In this document: positions 15,154 to 22,265 of the stretch, piece after piece
Layout of the letters: each line of letters starts with the position of its first letter
How positions within the stretch are numbered: the stretch's first letter is position 1
Assembly: GCA_021647375.1 (NCBI GenBank)
Contig: JAKIUV010000045.1
Coordinates: 1-23,774, forward strand
From: Robiginitomaculum sp.
GTDB lineage: Bacteria; Pseudomonadota; Alphaproteobacteria; Caulobacterales; Maricaulaceae
Reading direction: 5' to 3'
Length of the DNA: 23,774 bases
The notes under the pieces: model-generated
Seen by the model: the letters and a program-made list of their open reading frames with translations, nothing else
What the model was told of the DNA's origin: nothing
Databases searched by the model: none
Translations under genes and position numbers: made by a program

Positions 15154-15180
15154 ATGGGCGAGCGAATAGTTGATGTTTAA
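15154..15180 (+). CDS. Possible 8-codon upstream ORF overlapping the next start
   Basis: ATG at 15154 reads MGERIVDV and stops at the TAA at 15178-15180, just past the ATG (15173) of the following gene in another frame. Such an arrangement could couple or limit translation of the larger gene, which lacks a strong Shine-Dalgarno sequence of its own. It is short enough to be chance. Confidence 0.2.
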   Translation: MGERIVDV

Positions 15181-16876
15181 AAATCACAATTATCTAAGCG
15201 CTTATGACAATGCCGTCATTGCGCTTAAATCTTCTGCGGATAATCCAGAACTCCAACATCAGGCCGTTCTTGCACTGGCGCGGGCGGGCGCTCTGGATTT
15301 TGCGTGGGCGGAATATGAACGTTACGGTCTTGGCCGTATTACGGAATACGGCGACAAAACAATCCTCGAAGACATTATGTCCCTTAAGGGGCGGCTTTTG
15401 AAAGATATGGCACTGCGCGCCAAGAGCCAAAATTGCGGGGATATATGTGCCGACTTTTCCCGGCGTAGCGCAACCGCCTATGAAAGAGCTTTTGTCGCTA
15501 CTCAAGGTTATTATTCAGGTATTAATGTAGCCACCATGTCGCTACTCGGTGGCCGCAAGGAACGTACTATACGGGCAAAGACCGAAGCCGTTTTAGACAT
15601 TTTGCCCAATACCAAAGCCATGACGCAAGAAGAAACCTATTATATAGAGGCGACCCGCGCCGAAGCACTCTTGCTCATGGGTCATAAAAACCAGGCGGGT
15701 GATCATTTTCAAAACACTGTGATGCACGATCCGCTCAATTACACAGCCCACGCCACCACCCTTAAGCAATTTCGCAACATTCTCGATGTACGCGGCGAGG
15801 ACGCGGCCTGGTTAGAACCATTTTCTCCGCCTACCGCCGTATATTTTGCCGGCCACATATTCACCAATGATAACAAGGGCAAAGCCTATCTGGCTGAACA
15901 AGTGCAAGCGGATTTGCGAGCAGAGATTTGCGATCAAATTCAACGTCATGACATCGGCTTTGGTTACGGCGCATTGGCGGCTGGCTCTGATATTCTTATC
16001 GCCGAGACTTTGCTTGAGCAAGGCGCAGAGCTACATGTGATACTGCCAGCACCAGTTGACCAATTTATTGAAACATCAGTAACGCCGTTTGGGACCGATT
16101 GGGATGCCCGGTTTGATGCCTGTCTCATGCGAGCAAATTCAGTGACCATTTGCAAGAATACCGGAAGCCAATGGCCAGATAAAACCAGCACCACCTATGC
16201 CAGCCAAACCGCTATGGGCAAGACGGTGATGCGGGCAAATACACTGTATAGCCGCGCGGCGCAGTTGCTGGTTTGGGACGAGGACACGGCAAATTCCGCA
16301 ACGACGACAGATGCTCTTTGCTGGCGCGAATCCGGTCATAAGCAAATCATCATACCCTATCCCGCGCCGCGCACATCTATATCAAACCTGCCGGAAAGAG
16401 ACCCACAGGCATTAATTGCAATGATTTATATCGACATGCAATCCCTCACTGAAAACGACTTTGAGAAGGCGGTAAAAATGGCTAAGAACTGCGCGCACTC
16501 ACCGACACCGACGACATTCACCAAGATAGACACAGGAATTTTGGTCGGCTATGAAAGAGCCGGAAATGCCGCACAGTGCGCGCAAAACATTCTCGCTAAC
16601 GTTTCTGAACAATTCCCTGATAAAAACTTTCATATTTCTGGCCATTACGGCCCCATTTATGACCCTGAAGACCAGAGCGAAGACTTGATACAAACGGCGC
16701 AAAATATTGGGAAAACCATATTGCCAAGCGAAATATATGTAAGCGAGCCATTCGCAGCTGCGCTCGCCGTCTTTAATGGCACCAATTATGTAGCTGAATA
16801 TGTTGGCACGCGTAGTTTGAGACCTACATCTACAGAAATCCGCTTGTTTCACCTAGAAAAAAAGTCACTTCAATAA
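15173..16876 (+). CDS. TRAFs-binding (DUF4071)-like/TPR + SLOG-like + class III cyclase-like domain protein
   Basis: A 567-residue protein with three parts. Residues 1-205 look like the TPR-type TRAFs-binding (DUF4071) region: 'ELQHQAVLALARAGALDFAW', 'LKGRLLKDMAL', 'GYYSGINVATMSLLGG'. Residues 220-380 are Rossmann-like: 'AVYFAGHIF', then 'GYGALAAGSDILIAETLLEQ' and 'GAELHVILP', which resembles SLOG/LOG nucleotide-binding folds. Residues 412-560 resemble a class III nucleotide cyclase: 'MIYIDMQSL' (D421), 'KIDTGILVGYE' (D453), 'ISGHYGPIY' and 'ILPSEIYVSEPFAAAL'. Both metal-type aspartates are kept, but only 32 residues separate them, fewer than usual, so activity is doubtful. ATG 15173 follows an in-frame stop at 15167, so the N-terminus is fixed. 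The gene overlaps the convergent Crp/Fnr gene by 12 bases. Domain names are from memory of family patterns. Confidence 0.72.
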   Translation: MFKNHNYLSAYDNAVIALKSSADNPELQHQAVLALARAGALDFAWAEYERYGLGRITEYGDKTILEDIMSLKGRLLKDMALRAKSQNCGDICADFSRRSATAYERAFVATQGYYSGINVATMSLLGGRKERTIRAKTEAVLDILPNTKAMTQEETYYIEATRAEALLLMGHKNQAGDHFQNTVMHDPLNYTAHATTLKQFRNILDVRGEDAAWLEPFSPPTAVYFAGHIFTNDNKGKAYLAEQVQADLRAEICDQIQRHDIGFGYGALAAGSDILIAETLLEQGAELHVILPAPVDQFIETSVTPFGTDWDARFDACLMRANSVTICKNTGSQWPDKTSTTYASQTAMGKTVMRANTLYSRAAQLLVWDEDTANSATTTDALCWRESGHKQIIIPYPAPRTSISNLPERDPQALIAMIYIDMQSLTENDFEKAVKMAKNCAHSPTPTTFTKIDTGILVGYERAGNAAQCAQNILANVSEQFPDKNFHISGHYGPIYDPEDQSEDLIQTAQNIGKTILPSEIYVSEPFAAALAVFNGTNYVAEYVGTRSLRPTSTEIRLFHLEKKSLQ

Positions 16877-17545
16877 ACGGCGCAAACTCTTTGGCTTTAA
16901 GATCACAAGGGCGCCCGTTTCACGAGCCACTATCCCCTTTTTTTGTAAATCATTAACGGTGCGCGATACAGTTTCGCGCGTGGAATGCACCCGTAGGGCA
17001 AAATTGCTATAAACCGGATGTGGCCTAATGATCAAAATGCCAGGCGTCTTGCCGATCGGCTTTGCCATCCGCAAAAGTTCCGCGCAAACGCGCCCCGCTG
17101 CCGGTAAAGTGGCCAACTCAACCAACCGTGTGTGTGCAAGCCCTATATCTACAGCCAAATATCTGGATAGGGCATAGCCCAATTTTGGTTTTTCTTGCAT
17201 GAGTTCTGTGAAAGTTTTAGCGGGTAGTAAAGCCAACTGCATACCGTTTCCTGCACGTACTTCAAATTCAATTTCTGCGTCAGATAATATTTCCGTATGA
17301 CCAAACAAATCACCAGGTTTGAAATCAGCAACCCAGCATTTTTGCCCGTCCTTGGTATAGATAAAGGCCTGTGCCATGCCCTTTAAGACAAAATATATGT
17401 AGGTTACAGGCTCACCCTGAGCAATTAAGACTGTCCGCGCCCGTACAACTTTGCGGCTTGCTTCCGTTTTGATCAGATCATAAATATCAGACCCGCGAGC
17501 CAACCAGATCGGCGCATTATCTGCATTCTTGTCATCGCCGTCCAT
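16865..17545 (-). CDS. Crp/Fnr-family transcriptional regulator
   Basis: A 226-residue regulator. Residues 30-120 form the cyclic-nucleotide-binding-type beta roll ('GEPVTYIYFVLKGMAQAF', 'FKPGDLFGHTEIL'). The long C helix follows, and residues ~150-226 are a Crp-type winged helix with recognition segment 'STRETVSRTVNDLQKKGIV'. There is no N-terminal Fnr cysteine cluster, so it is not an oxygen-sensing Fnr. The cAMP-contact Arg-Ser pair of Crp is not obvious, so the ligand is open. GGGGA lies just ahead of the ATG. Its last 12 bases overlap the end of the convergent TRAFs-binding/cyclase-like gene, and no terminator separates them. Confidence 0.9.
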   Translation of the reverse strand: MDGDDKNADNAPIWLARGSDIYDLIKTEASRKVVRARTVLIAQGEPVTYIYFVLKGMAQAFIYTKDGQKCWVADFKPGDLFGHTEILSDAEIEFEVRAGNGMQLALLPAKTFTELMQEKPKLGYALSRYLAVDIGLAHTRLVELATLPAAGRVCAELLRMAKPIGKTPGILIIRPHPVYSNFALRVHSTRETVSRTVNDLQKKGIVARETGALVILKPKSLRRLLK

Positions 17546-17623
17546 ATTTATCCCCGTATGTGGTAGTTACCACTCGGCTAAATATAGCGTAGAAAATATC
17601 GAAAGAATAGGTTTTTCCTAAAA

Positions 17624-18577
17624 CTATTGCCCTTGGTAACTTACCGGAACCATTTCACCTGTTAGTGGATCAATGTTATAAGCTCCATCTCCACTAACAG
17701 TGCCGGGCGGTAAGGGCGCGCCACCAGCACCGAGCGAACCCGGCCCCGCGTCCGGCACATAAGGAATTGGCTTTACGCCTTCAGGCAATGTTATGCGCTC
17801 TCCTGTCACCAAATCGCGGTAATATGGTTCGCCGCTTTCAATTGCATCATCATCCAATATAGTGGAGCGCGGCGTTGGCAGGCTTGGCAATTCCGCCGAT
17901 TGCGGGAGTGGTGCCGATTGAAGTGGTACCTGGCTAAGCGGTTGGTAATTGGGTATACTTGCCGCCGCGCTCGGCTCCCCGTTAAATCCTGGGCCGATGG
18001 CGGTCATGCGCGAATTATCAGCAGCGACCTTTACATAGGAAATGACTTCGACCGTGCCTTTGGTTGTGCTTGCGATTTGCGTTGCCATGGCCAGCTCTTG
18101 TGGCGTGCGGGCAACCCCGAGCAAATAGACAACCCCGTCATTGACTTCAATACTGTAATTTCGGGCTTTCACAGCCTTGGTTGCAATCAGACGGGCGCGC
18201 ACAGAGTTGTTCAAAACGCCGTCTTTAGTATTGCGCACCAAGCCTTGTCTTTCCTTGATCAAAATCTCATTGCCAACCTGCAAAATAGCTGGACCTGACC
18301 AGGCGATCCGCTCCGCTTCAATACGGTCTTCTTCACGTGGTACGTTACCGGAAAGCACAACAATGCCTTCGGCAACCTCGACATCGACACCAGAAAGTTT
18401 AAAGCCCTCAACGCGGCCCATGCGGGCTTTGATGGCCCGCGAGGCGTTTACATCATTGAGAGAACGGGCGAGATTGCGCTCATCACCCTTTTTGACACCA
18501 GCGGTCATAACCGTGGTGCAGCCAGTTGTCAGGAGCGCGAATACGCTAGCGGAAATTAGTATGGTTAATTTTTTCAT
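17624..18577 (-). CDS. Dual-BON-domain lipoprotein
   Basis: A 317-residue predicted outer-membrane or periplasmic lipoprotein. The signal peptide is 'MKKLTILISASVFALLTTGC' with Cys20 as lipidation site; Thr at -3 is less usual than Leu. Two BON domains follow: about 45-110 ('AIKARMGRVEGFKLSGVDVE', 'GIVVLSGNVP') and about 120-190 ('NSVRARLIATKAVKARNYSI', 'GVVYLLGVAR'), as in OsmY/DolP (YraP). The C-terminal ~120 residues are Pro/Gly/Ser-rich and probably disordered, with 'GEPYYRDLVTGERITLPEG' and 'YNIDPLTGEMVP' as two short similar units. BON proteins bind phospholipid and guard envelope integrity. It diverges from the DUF2794 gene across 84 bp. Confidence 0.9.
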   Translation of the reverse strand: MKKLTILISASVFALLTTGCTTVMTAGVKKGDERNLARSLNDVNASRAIKARMGRVEGFKLSGVDVEVAEGIVVLSGNVPREEDRIEAERIAWSGPAILQVGNEILIKERQGLVRNTKDGVLNNSVRARLIATKAVKARNYSIEVNDGVVYLLGVARTPQELAMATQIASTTKGTVEVISYVKVAADNSRMTAIGPGFNGEPSAAASIPNYQPLSQVPLQSAPLPQSAELPSLPTPRSTILDDDAIESGEPYYRDLVTGERITLPEGVKPIPYVPDAGPGSLGAGGAPLPPGTVSGDGAYNIDPLTGEMVPVSYQGQ

Positions 18578-18627
18578 AAAGCCAAAATAGGCGCATTCAG
18601 TTACTCAATGGTTACCAAAACTGCGTC

Positions 18628-18655
18628 TTTACATTAAATTCGGTTTAGCTATTCT
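18628..18655 (+). promoter_or_regulatory. Promoter of the DUF2794 gene, possibly leaderless
   Basis: TTTACA (18628-18633, 5 of 6) and TATTCT (18650-18655, 4 of 6) are separated by 16 nt. Transcription would be expected to start about 6-7 nt after the -10, which is the ATG at 18662 itself. No Shine-Dalgarno sequence precedes that ATG. Confidence 0.5.
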
Positions 18656-18661
18656 GTGCTT

Positions 18662-19018
18662 ATGAGTGCTAAAATAATCCCAATAAACCGCCGATTTACC
18701 AATTCACCCCGCACCAAATGCGAACCCGTAGCCTTTGACCGCAAAGAGCTTGGCATCATTCTCAACATATATGGCCAGATGGTCACACAAGGTAAATGGA
18801 AGGATTATGCCATAGATATGCTACCGGAACGCGCCGTGTTCTCCGTCTATAGGCAAGCCACAGAAACCCCGCTCTACCAGATCAATAAACGCCCGGCTTT
18901 GCGCGGCAAACAAGGGCAATTCAGCGTCGTTGCACCGGGTGGGCTTATATTGAAACGCGGGCATAACCTGAAAAATGTCCTGCGCGTCTTTGATAAAGCA
19001 CGGTTTCAGAACCTATAA
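18662..19018 (+). CDS. DUF2794 family protein
   Basis: A 118-residue protein of the DUF2794 family, which I know only from Alphaproteobacteria and which has no established function. Key family text: 'FDRKELGIILNIYGQMV', 'GKWKDYAIDMLPERAVFSVY', 'PLYQINKRP' and 'GQFSVVAPGGLILKRGHNL'. It is cytosolic, with no signal or membrane segment. I start it at ATG 18662 (MSAKIIPI) and not at GTG 18656, because no ribosome site supports the longer form and a promoter lies so close that the transcript may begin at this ATG. It is a single-gene unit that ends at the hairpin at 19043-19074. Confidence 0.85.
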   Translation: MSAKIIPINRRFTNSPRTKCEPVAFDRKELGIILNIYGQMVTQGKWKDYAIDMLPERAVFSVYRQATETPLYQINKRPALRGKQGQFSVVAPGGLILKRGHNLKNVLRVFDKARFQNL

Positions 19019-19042
19019 TCTTCAAATTATTTCACCCAATAA

Positions 19043-19074
19043 AAACCCCACCGACCGAAAGGTTGGCGGGGTTT
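19043..19074. terminator. Bidirectional rho-independent terminator
   Basis: A 14-bp stem with a GAAA loop: AAACCCCACCGACC (19043-19056) and GGTTGGCGGGGTTT (19061-19074), with one mismatch and one G-T pair. On the minus strand it is followed by TTTTTATTG, a good U tract for the small membrane protein gene. On the plus strand it ends the DUF2794 transcript less strongly. Confidence 0.85.
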
Positions 19075-19104
19075 AAAAGTTTGGCATTTACTTTTTAGTT
19101 GGTT

Positions 19105-19446
19105 TTAGCTTTCCGTGCCTTTACCAAGTAGAATACGTTCTACGAGGCGGCGCAGTACGGCTGTTACACCTGCTGCAGCAAGAACCATTTTAATGCTGCC
19201 AAGAATATCTGTAAGATACCCTCCGACTTCCGGGATTCCGCCCCAAGCCTTGTAACCACCAGACATTAAAAATATGGCGGCAACCAGCAAACCAAGCCTG
19301 TGTTCCTTGTCAACAAACCAACCAGATGCAATCCCGAGTACAGTTAAGATTAAAGCACCTGTGCTTCCATCTTTGCCCAATGTAACAAAGGCTAATACAA
19401 CAGCCGCCAATAGACTAACAATCCAAATAATACGTGCGATAGACAT
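19105..19446 (-). CDS. Small multi-pass membrane protein, unknown
   Basis: A 113-residue hydrophobic protein with three or four predicted membrane segments (about 6-24, 30-46, 50-66 and 78-98) and a short basic C-terminal tail ('LRRLVERILLGKG'). I do not recognise a family. GGGGAG lies just ahead of the ATG at 19446, and a strong terminator follows the stop, so it is a well-formed gene. It lies downstream of the Bax-inhibitor-like gene on the same strand but is separated from it by a terminator, so it probably has its own promoter in 19447-19569. Confidence 0.75.
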   Translation of the reverse strand: MSIARIIWIVSLLAAVVLAFVTLGKDGSTGALILTVLGIASGWFVDKEHRLGLLVAAIFLMSGGYKAWGGIPEVGGYLTDILGSIKMVLAAAGVTAVLRRLVERILLGKGTES

Positions 19447-19569
19447 AAGTTTCTCCCCTTAAGAGTTTTGTGTTATGGGCGTTTTGCCCTTTTTATAAGT
19501 TGCACTAAGCTCTACGGCTCTTTTACAACGCCCGATTTCTAACACTTTTTTAATGTCTTGGCAAAGAAA

Positions 19570-19595
19570 AAAGCCCCGCCGTGAAGCGGGGCTTT
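19570..19595 (-). terminator. Rho-independent terminator of the BI-1 gene
   Basis: AAAGCCCCGC (19570-19579) pairs perfectly with GCGGGGCTTT (19586-19595) around a 6-nt loop. Read on the minus strand it runs into TTTTTTCTTT, a strong U tract, 23 nt after the stop of the Bax-inhibitor gene. Confidence 0.92.
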
Positions 19596-19618
19596 CTACA
19601 TCTTTAAAATGCGGTAAA

Positions 19619-20359
19619 TTAATCGCCACCAAACATACTCATCAGGATCGAGAAGATGTTGATGAAAGCCAGCAATAAAGACGCCGCGCCGTACACGGCC
19701 ATTTTCTCTGCCATCTCTGGGTTACCTGCCGTATTGTAATATATACGCTTTAAGGACTGGGTTTCCCATGCGGTGATCCCACAAATTGCGACAAGGCCAA
19801 CCAGGTTAAAAATGAAACCAGCTGTACCTGACATCGCTAAAGCCGGGATAAACATACCGAGTATATTGATAGCAACAAAGCCGACAAATACCATAATGAA
19901 GAACTTGGCTATACCGCCCAAATCTTTCTTGATGGTGTAACCCACCAGACTAACACCCAGAAAGGCCACGGTCGCCATAAAGAATATGCGCACGGAAATC
20001 ATCGGGTCAACCATCACAGCGATAGAGGACAACCAAACGCCCATAACCCCAGCAAAGCTAAACAAGAACACTTTAACCGCGCCGACACTCATGGAATACA
20101 TTTTGCGGCCAACTGCGCCGAACATCACCATAATACCGATAACCAGACCAATCGCCGCTGCGGGACTGTTGAGCATATGCCCGATACTTGACAGATTACC
20201 ACTTGGGGTGAGCAATACATATGTGCCAAACAAATAGGCTGTCAGTGCTGAAACCGCCATAGCGGCGACCATATATTTATAGGTGCCCAGCATGAAGCTA
20301 CGCAGACCTAGATCCATTTCACCGCCTTGTGCGACGGAATTATTTGAAAATTGATTCAT
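19619..20359 (-). CDS. Bax inhibitor-1/YccA family membrane protein
   Basis: A 246-residue inner-membrane protein with seven predicted helices, matching the BI-1 (TMBIM)/YccA/YbhL family. Family-typical features are the N-terminal 'LRSFMLGTYKYMVAAMAVSA', the run of small-residue-rich helices, and 'AWETQSLKRIYY' near the C-terminus, followed by a last hydrophobic helix. Bacterial relatives act as proton-sensitive calcium leak channels (BsYetJ) or interact with FtsH (YccA); which applies here is unknown. The ATG at 20359 has AAGGAG with good spacing. The longer open frame up to 20572 is through promoter sequence and is rejected. The gene diverges from the aldo-keto reductase gene across 151 bp. 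Confidence 0.93.
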   Translation of the reverse strand: MNQFSNNSVAQGGEMDLGLRSFMLGTYKYMVAAMAVSALTAYLFGTYVLLTPSGNLSSIGHMLNSPAAAIGLVIGIMVMFGAVGRKMYSMSVGAVKVFLFSFAGVMGVWLSSIAVMVDPMISVRIFFMATVAFLGVSLVGYTIKKDLGGIAKFFIMVFVGFVAINILGMFIPALAMSGTAGFIFNLVGLVAICGITAWETQSLKRIYYNTAGNPEMAEKMAVYGAASLLLAFINIFSILMSMFGGD

Positions 20360-20510
20360 TTTTCTCTCCTTAAGAAAAAGGCTTTTGCCAAAAAGAATTG
20401 TACACAAAAGAACTTGCACAAATGTGTGCGAAGTCCATATCCTACCATATATAGGGAGTTTTACCCAATATCCAAGCATAATCGGCATATACCGTGAAGG
20501 AAAAGAAAAT
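20360..20510. promoter_or_regulatory. Divergent promoter region, BI-1 / aldo-keto reductase
   Basis: GCACA (20416-20420) and TGTGC (20425-20429) form a perfect short palindrome with a 4-nt spacer near the middle of the region. CATATATAGGG downstream of it may contain a -10 box for the aldo-keto reductase gene. The evidence is weak. Confidence 0.3.
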
Positions 20511-21557
20511 ATGGAATATACAAATCTTGGCCGCACAGACACCAAAGTCTCCCGCGTCTGTCTCGGCACCATGACATATGGTCAGCAAAATACCGATGCG
20601 CAAGCCCATGCCCAGCTTAACTACGCGCTCGAACGGGGCGTTAATTTCATAGATACGGCGGAATTATACCCGATACCGCCCAAGCCGGATACACGCGGAT
20701 TGACCGAGAAATATATCGGCACTTGGCTAAAAAACCGTAGCGACCGTGATAAGCTGGTCATTGCCACCAAGGTCGTTGGCCGTATGGACGGAGCAGACTG
20801 GTTTCGCCCAGAAGGCGCACCGCCGCGCCACACCAAAGCCGATATTGACTTCGCGGTTGAGCGGTCTTTGAAAACCCTCCAGACGGACTATATAGATTTA
20901 TACCAACTCCATTGGCCGGACCGTCCGCGCGAAGTCTTTGGATTTCACTCATTTCGGGATTTTGGTATTGACGAGATGATCCCGTTTGAAGACACACTAG
21001 AAGCTCTCGCCCGCCATGTAGAGAAAGGCAATATCCGGCATCTCGGCTTGTCCAATGAAAGTGCGTGGGGGACAATGCGTTATCTCGCCTTAGCCGAGAA
21101 AAACGGTTGGCCGCGCATGGCGTCCATCCAAAATGTATATTCCATGGTCAGCCGCCGCTTTGATTATGACCTTGCGGAAATAGCCATGCGCGAGGACATA
21201 GGCTTGTTGGCCTACTCCCCCCTCGCCCAAGGTTTCCTCACGGGAAAATACAGAAATGGTGCCAGACCAGAAGGTGCGCGTAATACATTATTTGGGCGTA
21301 TGGAGCGCTATGAGGGCGGCGACGCGGAAACGGCCATTGCGGCCAGTGAAGACCTCGCTCATGAATTGGGCATTACCCCGGTTCAACTCGCCCTAAAATT
21401 TACCGATAGCCGCGCATTCACCACTGCAACTATTATAGGTGCGACGACTATGGAACAGCTCAAAGAAAACATCGACGCCTTTGATCTTGACTGGACGGAC
21501 GAAATGGATAAAGCCGTACACAAATTCCACGTTAAATATAGATCGCCCTGCCCATAA
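20511..21557 (+). CDS. tas: NADP(H)-dependent aldo-keto reductase, Tas-like
   Basis: A 348-residue aldo-keto reductase very close in layout to E. coli Tas (346 residues). Matches include 'LGTMTYGQQNTDAQAHAQL', 'FIDTAELYPIPP', 'GLTEKYIGTWL', 'LQTDYIDLYQLHWP', 'GNIRHLGLSNESAWG', 'SIQNVYSMVSRRF' and 'GARNTLFGRMERY'. The catalytic tetrad is visible as D and Y in 'DTAELY', K in 'ATKVVG' and H in 'QLHWP'. The ATG at 20511 fits the family start (MEYTNLG); AAGGA lies 9 nt upstream. It reduces aldehydes or ketones in the cytosol; the physiological substrate of Tas is not settled. thpR follows 21 nt after the stop. Confidence 0.92.
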   Translation: MEYTNLGRTDTKVSRVCLGTMTYGQQNTDAQAHAQLNYALERGVNFIDTAELYPIPPKPDTRGLTEKYIGTWLKNRSDRDKLVIATKVVGRMDGADWFRPEGAPPRHTKADIDFAVERSLKTLQTDYIDLYQLHWPDRPREVFGFHSFRDFGIDEMIPFEDTLEALARHVEKGNIRHLGLSNESAWGTMRYLALAEKNGWPRMASIQNVYSMVSRRFDYDLAEIAMREDIGLLAYSPLAQGFLTGKYRNGARPEGARNTLFGRMERYEGGDAETAIAASEDLAHELGITPVQLALKFTDSRAFTTATIIGATTMEQLKENIDAFDLDWTDEMDKAVHKFHVKYRSPCP

Positions 21558-21578
21558 GCGCACGAGGCTAATAATGCT

Positions 21579-22121
21579 ATGCCAACATATTTCGCCGCCA
21601 TAACACCGCCCGACTTCATCATTGATGCCGTCGAGCCTTTGCAAAAAGGCATAGAGGGCGTCAATTGGACACCGCTGGATAATTTACACATCACCGTCGG
21701 TTATTTCGGCGAACTGAACGATGAATACGCAGAAATGCTCGACAGAGAATTAGCCCGCGCTCCCGGATACGGGTTTGACATGAGCCTAACGGGCGTGGAT
21801 TTTTTCGGCTTGAACCGCCCGCACACACTCTGGCTCGGTGTCAAAGATAACCCTGCCCTGAACCGATTGCATAAACATGTGCGCAGTGCCGCTAGGCGCA
21901 ACACTATAGAAATGGAAGCCCGCAATTTCAGACCGCATTTAAGCTTGGCCTATTTGCGGCGCGGTTATGCCAAAGACGATTTCGAACGATATATCCGCCG
22001 CCATGTCCGCTTCACATCAAAACCATTTCTGGTCGATGAATTTGCACTGTACTCAGTAGAGCGCCACAAACACGGCCCCAACACCTATGTCAAAGAAGCC
22101 AATTATCCGTTGGTTGGGTGA
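21579..22121 (+). CDS. thpR: RNA 2',3'-cyclic phosphodiesterase (LigT/ThpR family)
   Basis: A 180-residue 2H-phosphoesterase. The two hallmark motifs are present: H37-I-T39-V in 'LHITVGYFGE' and H120-L-S122-L in 'RPHLSLAYL'. Typical surrounding text includes 'YFAAITPPDF' at the N-terminus and 'HTLWLGV' in the middle. The family opens 2',3'-cyclic phosphate ends of RNA to 2'-phosphates and was first known as a 2'-5' RNA ligase. It is cytosolic. The ATG at 21579 follows the aldo-keto reductase stop by 21 nt, so the two are probably co-transcribed. A second ATG at 21574 is out of frame. Confidence 0.92.
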   Translation: MPTYFAAITPPDFIIDAVEPLQKGIEGVNWTPLDNLHITVGYFGELNDEYAEMLDRELARAPGYGFDMSLTGVDFFGLNRPHTLWLGVKDNPALNRLHKHVRSAARRNTIEMEARNFRPHLSLAYLRRGYAKDDFERYIRRHVRFTSKPFLVDEFALYSVERHKHGPNTYVKEANYPLVG

Positions 22122-22265
22122 GGGCTATTGGGATTAGAGATAGGGGTCTGAGGTGAACCATATCCGCCCACCGGATGCGCCAGCACCTTTATAGTTTTGC
22201 CGCCGAGTTAATCTGGACAAAGCCTGTCCCTGCGCTATGGTGTGCAAAACACCAAGGGGATAATC

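Noticed and set aside
20385..20510. Longer N-terminus for the aldo-keto reductase
   Set aside because: It would run through the divergent promoter region; family members start at MEY/MQY, which is the ATG at 20511.
20360..20572. Longer N-terminus for the Bax-inhibitor protein
   Set aside because: The ATG at 20359 has AAGGAG, and the extra residues do not look like the family.
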